This document shows positions 61,942-64,000 of a stretch of 64,000 nt of DNA, one piece after another. A model generated the notes under the pieces. The model was given only the letters and a program-made list of their open reading frames with translations, was not told the origin of the DNA and made no database searches. The stretch covers positions 92,943-156,942 of the forward strand of contig NZ_LGEL01000023.1 of the NCBI RefSeq assembly GCF_001636695.1. The letters run 5' to 3'. Origin of the DNA: Pedobacter panaciterrae (lineage in GTDB: Bacteria; Bacteroidota; Bacteroidia; Sphingobacteriales; Sphingobacteriaceae). Position numbers and translations under genes: made by a program. The stretch's first letter is position 1; each line of letters opens with the position of its first letter.

Positions 61942-61979
61942 CGACTGAACATTTTTAGCCGAAATCGACTGATCATTTT
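61942..61979. repeat. 24-bp-spaced direct repeat in the gap before the recombinase
   Basis: CGACTGAACATTTT (61942-61955) and CGACTGATCATTTT (61966-61979) differ at one base and are 24 bp apart. Similar words (CATTTCGGGCC, CATTTTGGGCCG, ACATTTTTAGCCG) occur at 61588-61990. The 588-bp gap 61469-62056 has no gene I can support apart from these repeats and the terminator at its start. They may bind a regulator or recombination factor. Confidence 0.5.
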
Positions 61980-62056
61980 GGGCCGTAATATGAGGCCACG
62001 TTCCGCGAAAGAGGTAGCCACAAATCTACCCTTCTTACACTTTAGCAAAAACAAAC

Positions 62057-62263
62057 ATGGAGAATACGACTAAAGATCAAAATTCCACCAATCAAGAGAA
62101 TGCCGAAGCAGTTAATAAAACCGACCGATCAATGTGGATAAAAGAAGACAGTAATACTTCTCCAAATGAAGATAACTTGTTAAATTTAATAGCAGAAATC
62201 GTAGTAGAAAATATTGTTAAAACGCTAAGAAATGGACGCAATAGGATACATCCGGATCAGTAA
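62057..62263 (+). CDS. Small acidic protein upstream of the recombinase
   Basis: A 68-residue protein, acidic and Asn/Glu-rich at the N-terminus, with a helical end (NLLNLIAEIVVENIVKTLRN). Its end overlaps the recombinase start by 32 bases, which suggests translational coupling. It is not recognised; a recombination-directionality or control role is possible. Confidence 0.5.
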   Translation: MENTTKDQNSTNQENAEAVNKTDRSMWIKEDSNTSPNEDNLLNLIAEIVVENIVKTLRNGRNRIHPDQ

Positions 62264-63788
62264 AAAAGACCAATCTACCCATTCACTGGAGTACCAGGAG
62301 AAAAACATCAAAGACTATTGTGACCGCAACCACATATTATTAGGTTCCCTCTTTGTAGATGATGGTGAGAGTAGTTACACCTTCGACCGCCCCGATTATA
62401 AAGCTTTAGAAACCTTCATTAAGAACCATAAAGGAAAAACCAGGATCAAATACTTAATTGTTTTTGATCATGACCGCTTCAGCAGAAACCTACCTGAGGC
62501 ATTACAAAAGATAGAATACCTGGAAAAAAAATACGGGCTTAAAGTAATTGCTACCAGTGAGCCATTAGATATTGATACTTCCGATCCTTCCGTATTTCTT
62601 TTGCGTGCATTTAAATACCTTATAGCGAATCAAGAGTTACTCACCATACGTAAAAGGGCAAAGGAAAGTGCAAGGCATGCACAAGAGTCAGGAAGATACC
62701 TGAGCAAAGCGCCTTATGGCTACTTAAATGGGAACAAACCAGGAGGAAAAAGGATTATAGAAATTGATGACTCTACCGCCTATATTGTAAAGAAAATCTT
62801 CAGGGACTTTCTTTCCGGGGTTCCACATTTCCTGATTTACAAAGACGCGAGAAAACTGGGATTCCCGTTATTGGGAAACAGCGCCATCTTTAGGATTTTA
62901 AATAATCCATTATATGCTGGATTGGTAAGGGTATGTGCAAGCGGGAAATACCCAGAGAAACTTGTCCAAGGCATCCACAAACCAATCATAACTGAATCCC
63001 AATACTTTCGAACCATTGAGATGCTTGAAAATGGAAAAAGGTCCATGAAATCAAAGCCAAAAGATGAATTCCCACTTAGAGGTATTTTAAAAAGCCCTTG
63101 CTGTGGCACCAATATGACTGCGGGTTGGAGCAAAGGAAAAAATAAATATTACATCTATTATCGTTGCATTGCCCACAGTAATATAAACATTTCCGGAGCA
63201 ATGATTCATGAAAGATTCGACGAGCTCTTAAAGCACATCAGTTTCAGCCAGGGATTCATAGATAAATTAATTATTAGAGTTACCACCTTGGCAAAAGAGA
63301 CACTCAATATTAGAGATAAAAGGCATGCTATTCTGAAGAACCAACTTGCTGCACTTGAAACAAAAATAGAAGGAGCAGAAAACAAATTATTTGAGGAGAC
63401 GATAAATGATGTCACCTATAAAAAGTGGAAGAAGAAGTTTGATGCCGAAAAGGCAAGACTGAAAGATGAATTTAACCAGCTTGAAGATTTAGAGGGACAC
63501 TTGCACCAAAGGCTACTAGTTTTACCCTATATGCTGAATTTACCGCAGATATTTAAGGACTCGTCCCTTACCCAGCAGCACGCCATTATAAACGAGGTGT
63601 TCAAACGTGGTCTCACCTTTAAAAATGGGGCATTTAGAACACCTTGGATCAATCCAGAATTTGAAGCTAACTTACTGGATATCAAAGAAAAAGGGCTGCT
63701 CTTTTTGGAGCAACCCTTTGATTTTTCTTTAGACTTCCCGTCTGGCGGAGGAAGAGGGATTCGAACCTCGTTCATAAAATGCTATTAA
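62232..63788 (+). CDS. Large serine recombinase
   Basis: A 518-residue large serine recombinase. The catalytic domain has GYIRISK with Ser10 and HDRFSRN (Arg82, Arg85). The recombinase domain (about 165-260, PYGYLNGNKPGG, then NSAIFRILNNPLYAGLV) follows, then a zinc-ribbon-like segment with only part of the usual Cys set (CCGTNMTAGW, later YRCIAHSN) and a coiled coil (about 355-420). The enzyme cuts and joins att sites through a Ser-DNA link. About the last 15 residues (SGGGRGIRTSFIKCY) are encoded by the tRNA remnant at 63743-63767 and bases beyond, so the true C-terminus in the free element may differ. Confidence 0.87.
   Translation: MDAIGYIRISKKDQSTHSLEYQEKNIKDYCDRNHILLGSLFVDDGESSYTFDRPDYKALETFIKNHKGKTRIKYLIVFDHDRFSRNLPEALQKIEYLEKKYGLKVIATSEPLDIDTSDPSVFLLRAFKYLIANQELLTIRKRAKESARHAQESGRYLSKAPYGYLNGNKPGGKRIIEIDDSTAYIVKKIFRDFLSGVPHFLIYKDARKLGFPLLGNSAIFRILNNPLYAGLVRVCASGKYPEKLVQGIHKPIITESQYFRTIEMLENGKRSMKSKPKDEFPLRGILKSPCCGTNMTAGWSKGKNKYYIYYRCIAHSNINISGAMIHERFDELLKHISFSQGFIDKLIIRVTTLAKETLNIRDKRHAILKNQLAALETKIEGAENKLFEETINDVTYKKWKKKFDAEKARLKDEFNQLEDLEGHLHQRLLVLPYMLNLPQIFKDSSLTQQHAIINEVFKRGLTFKNGAFRTPWINPEFEANLLDIKEKGLLFLEQPFDFSLDFPSGGGRGIRTSFIKCY
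63743..63767 (-). other. tRNA 3'-end remnant / attachment site
   Basis: Read on the minus strand these bases are the last part of a tRNA: T loop TTCGAAT, T-stem 3' strand CCCTC, acceptor 3' strand TTCCTCC, discriminator G and CCA. The acceptor would pair with GGAGGAA, as in some tRNA-Ser genes. The rest of a tRNA gene is not to the right; identity stops in the T stem (CGAGG instead of GAGGG). It is a duplicated 3' end, as left by integration into a tRNA gene. The CCA end points toward the recombinase. Confidence 0.75.
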
Positions 63789-63798
63789 ACAGCATTTT
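63776..63798. terminator. Hairpin beside the att site
   Basis: AAAATGCT (63776-63783) and AGCATTTT (63791-63798) form an 8-bp stem with a 7-base loop. To the right, CTGCTCACCA is repeated directly at 63816-63825 and 63827-63836, an 11-bp period that could be a binding site. The remaining bases to 64000 hold no supported gene. Confidence 0.5.
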
Positions 63799-64000
63799 AC
63801 AATATTAATTTCGAACTGCTCACCATCTGCTCACCACAATTTCTTGATTTGTATTCTGCAAATACTACTTCTCAAAAATAAACAAAAAAGTAAAATTACC
63901 AAAACATAACACACTGATAAATAACCAACTACTTTTACAATCTTTTAAAGTCAAAAAAATGGGACCGGGGTTCTGTTCTCAAAAGGGATCAATTTCAAGC

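Noticed and set aside
63743-63767. Complete tRNA-Ser gene
   Set aside because: Only the T arm and acceptor 3' strand exist; there is no D arm, anticodon arm or 5' acceptor strand.
1-64000. CRISPR array
   Set aside because: No set of identical repeats with unique equal-length spacers is present; the 21-bp and 24-bp repeats are tandem or paired without spacers.

Overview
The window reads as Bacteroidota DNA, most likely a Pedobacter-like member of the Sphingobacteriaceae. The evidence is a SusC/SusD pair under an ECF sigma factor and FecR anti-sigma factor, promoters of the TTTG / TAnnTTTG type, ribosome sites without clear Shine-Dalgarno sequences, and a CTnDOT-style Tra conjugation set (DUF4134, DUF4133, VirB4-like TraG, TraJ, TraK, TraM, TraN). 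The tra genes, relaxase, coupling protein and large serine recombinase make at least the right two thirds an integrative conjugative element (ICE) or a close relative. Neither chromosomal flank of the element is clearly visible.

Layout. 0.2-3.5 kb (minus strand): a zinc-ribbon protein, a GNAT acetyltransferase, two paralogous AraC-type regulators and an extra RpoD-like sigma factor. The downstream AraC gene and the sigma gene follow a secreted family 2 glycoside hydrolase (3.5-5.9 kb). 6.0-19.3 kb (minus strand): a membrane/exported-protein module (propeller-like protein, Cys-rich exported peptide, MauE-like protein), an esterase, a helical secreted protein and an S9 peptidase, all downstream of SusD, SusC, FecR and the ECF sigma factor. 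19.4-24.4 kb: small regulators, two strong candidates for structured RNA, a RES-domain gene pair, a membrane-protein gene broken by one stop codon, and a possible replication initiator. 24.4-28.9 kb: exported, thioredoxin-like and small membrane proteins.

28.9-38.5 kb is the most interesting part, an accessory block that looks like a defence island. It holds a membrane-anchored NACHT NTPase, 21-bp iteron-like repeats ahead of a primase-like gene, a tight four-gene operon (PD-(D/E)xK-like sce7726 protein, sce7725 protein, HEPN-associated/RES protein, small 82-residue protein), a DUF5710 protein behind a perfect 22-bp inverted repeat, and an OLD-like AAA/TOPRIM ATPase. A degenerate fragment of a second primase gene lies beside the NACHT gene and suggests that cargo was inserted or exchanged here.

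38.5-60.7 kb is the conjugation module: a hairpin-rich oriT candidate, MobC, relaxase, ParA-like TraA, the mating-pair genes, the coupling protein, an ArdC-like protein and a DUF4099 protein. Unrelated minus-strand genes (two TonB C-terminal proteins, an NTF2-like protein, a VOC protein, a Crp-like regulator) interrupt it. 61.3-63.8 kb: a histone H1-like small protein, 24-bp repeats, and a large serine recombinase whose reading frame runs into the 3' end of a tRNA gene (63743-63767). That remnant marks an attachment site. Its orientation suggests that a second element begins to its right.
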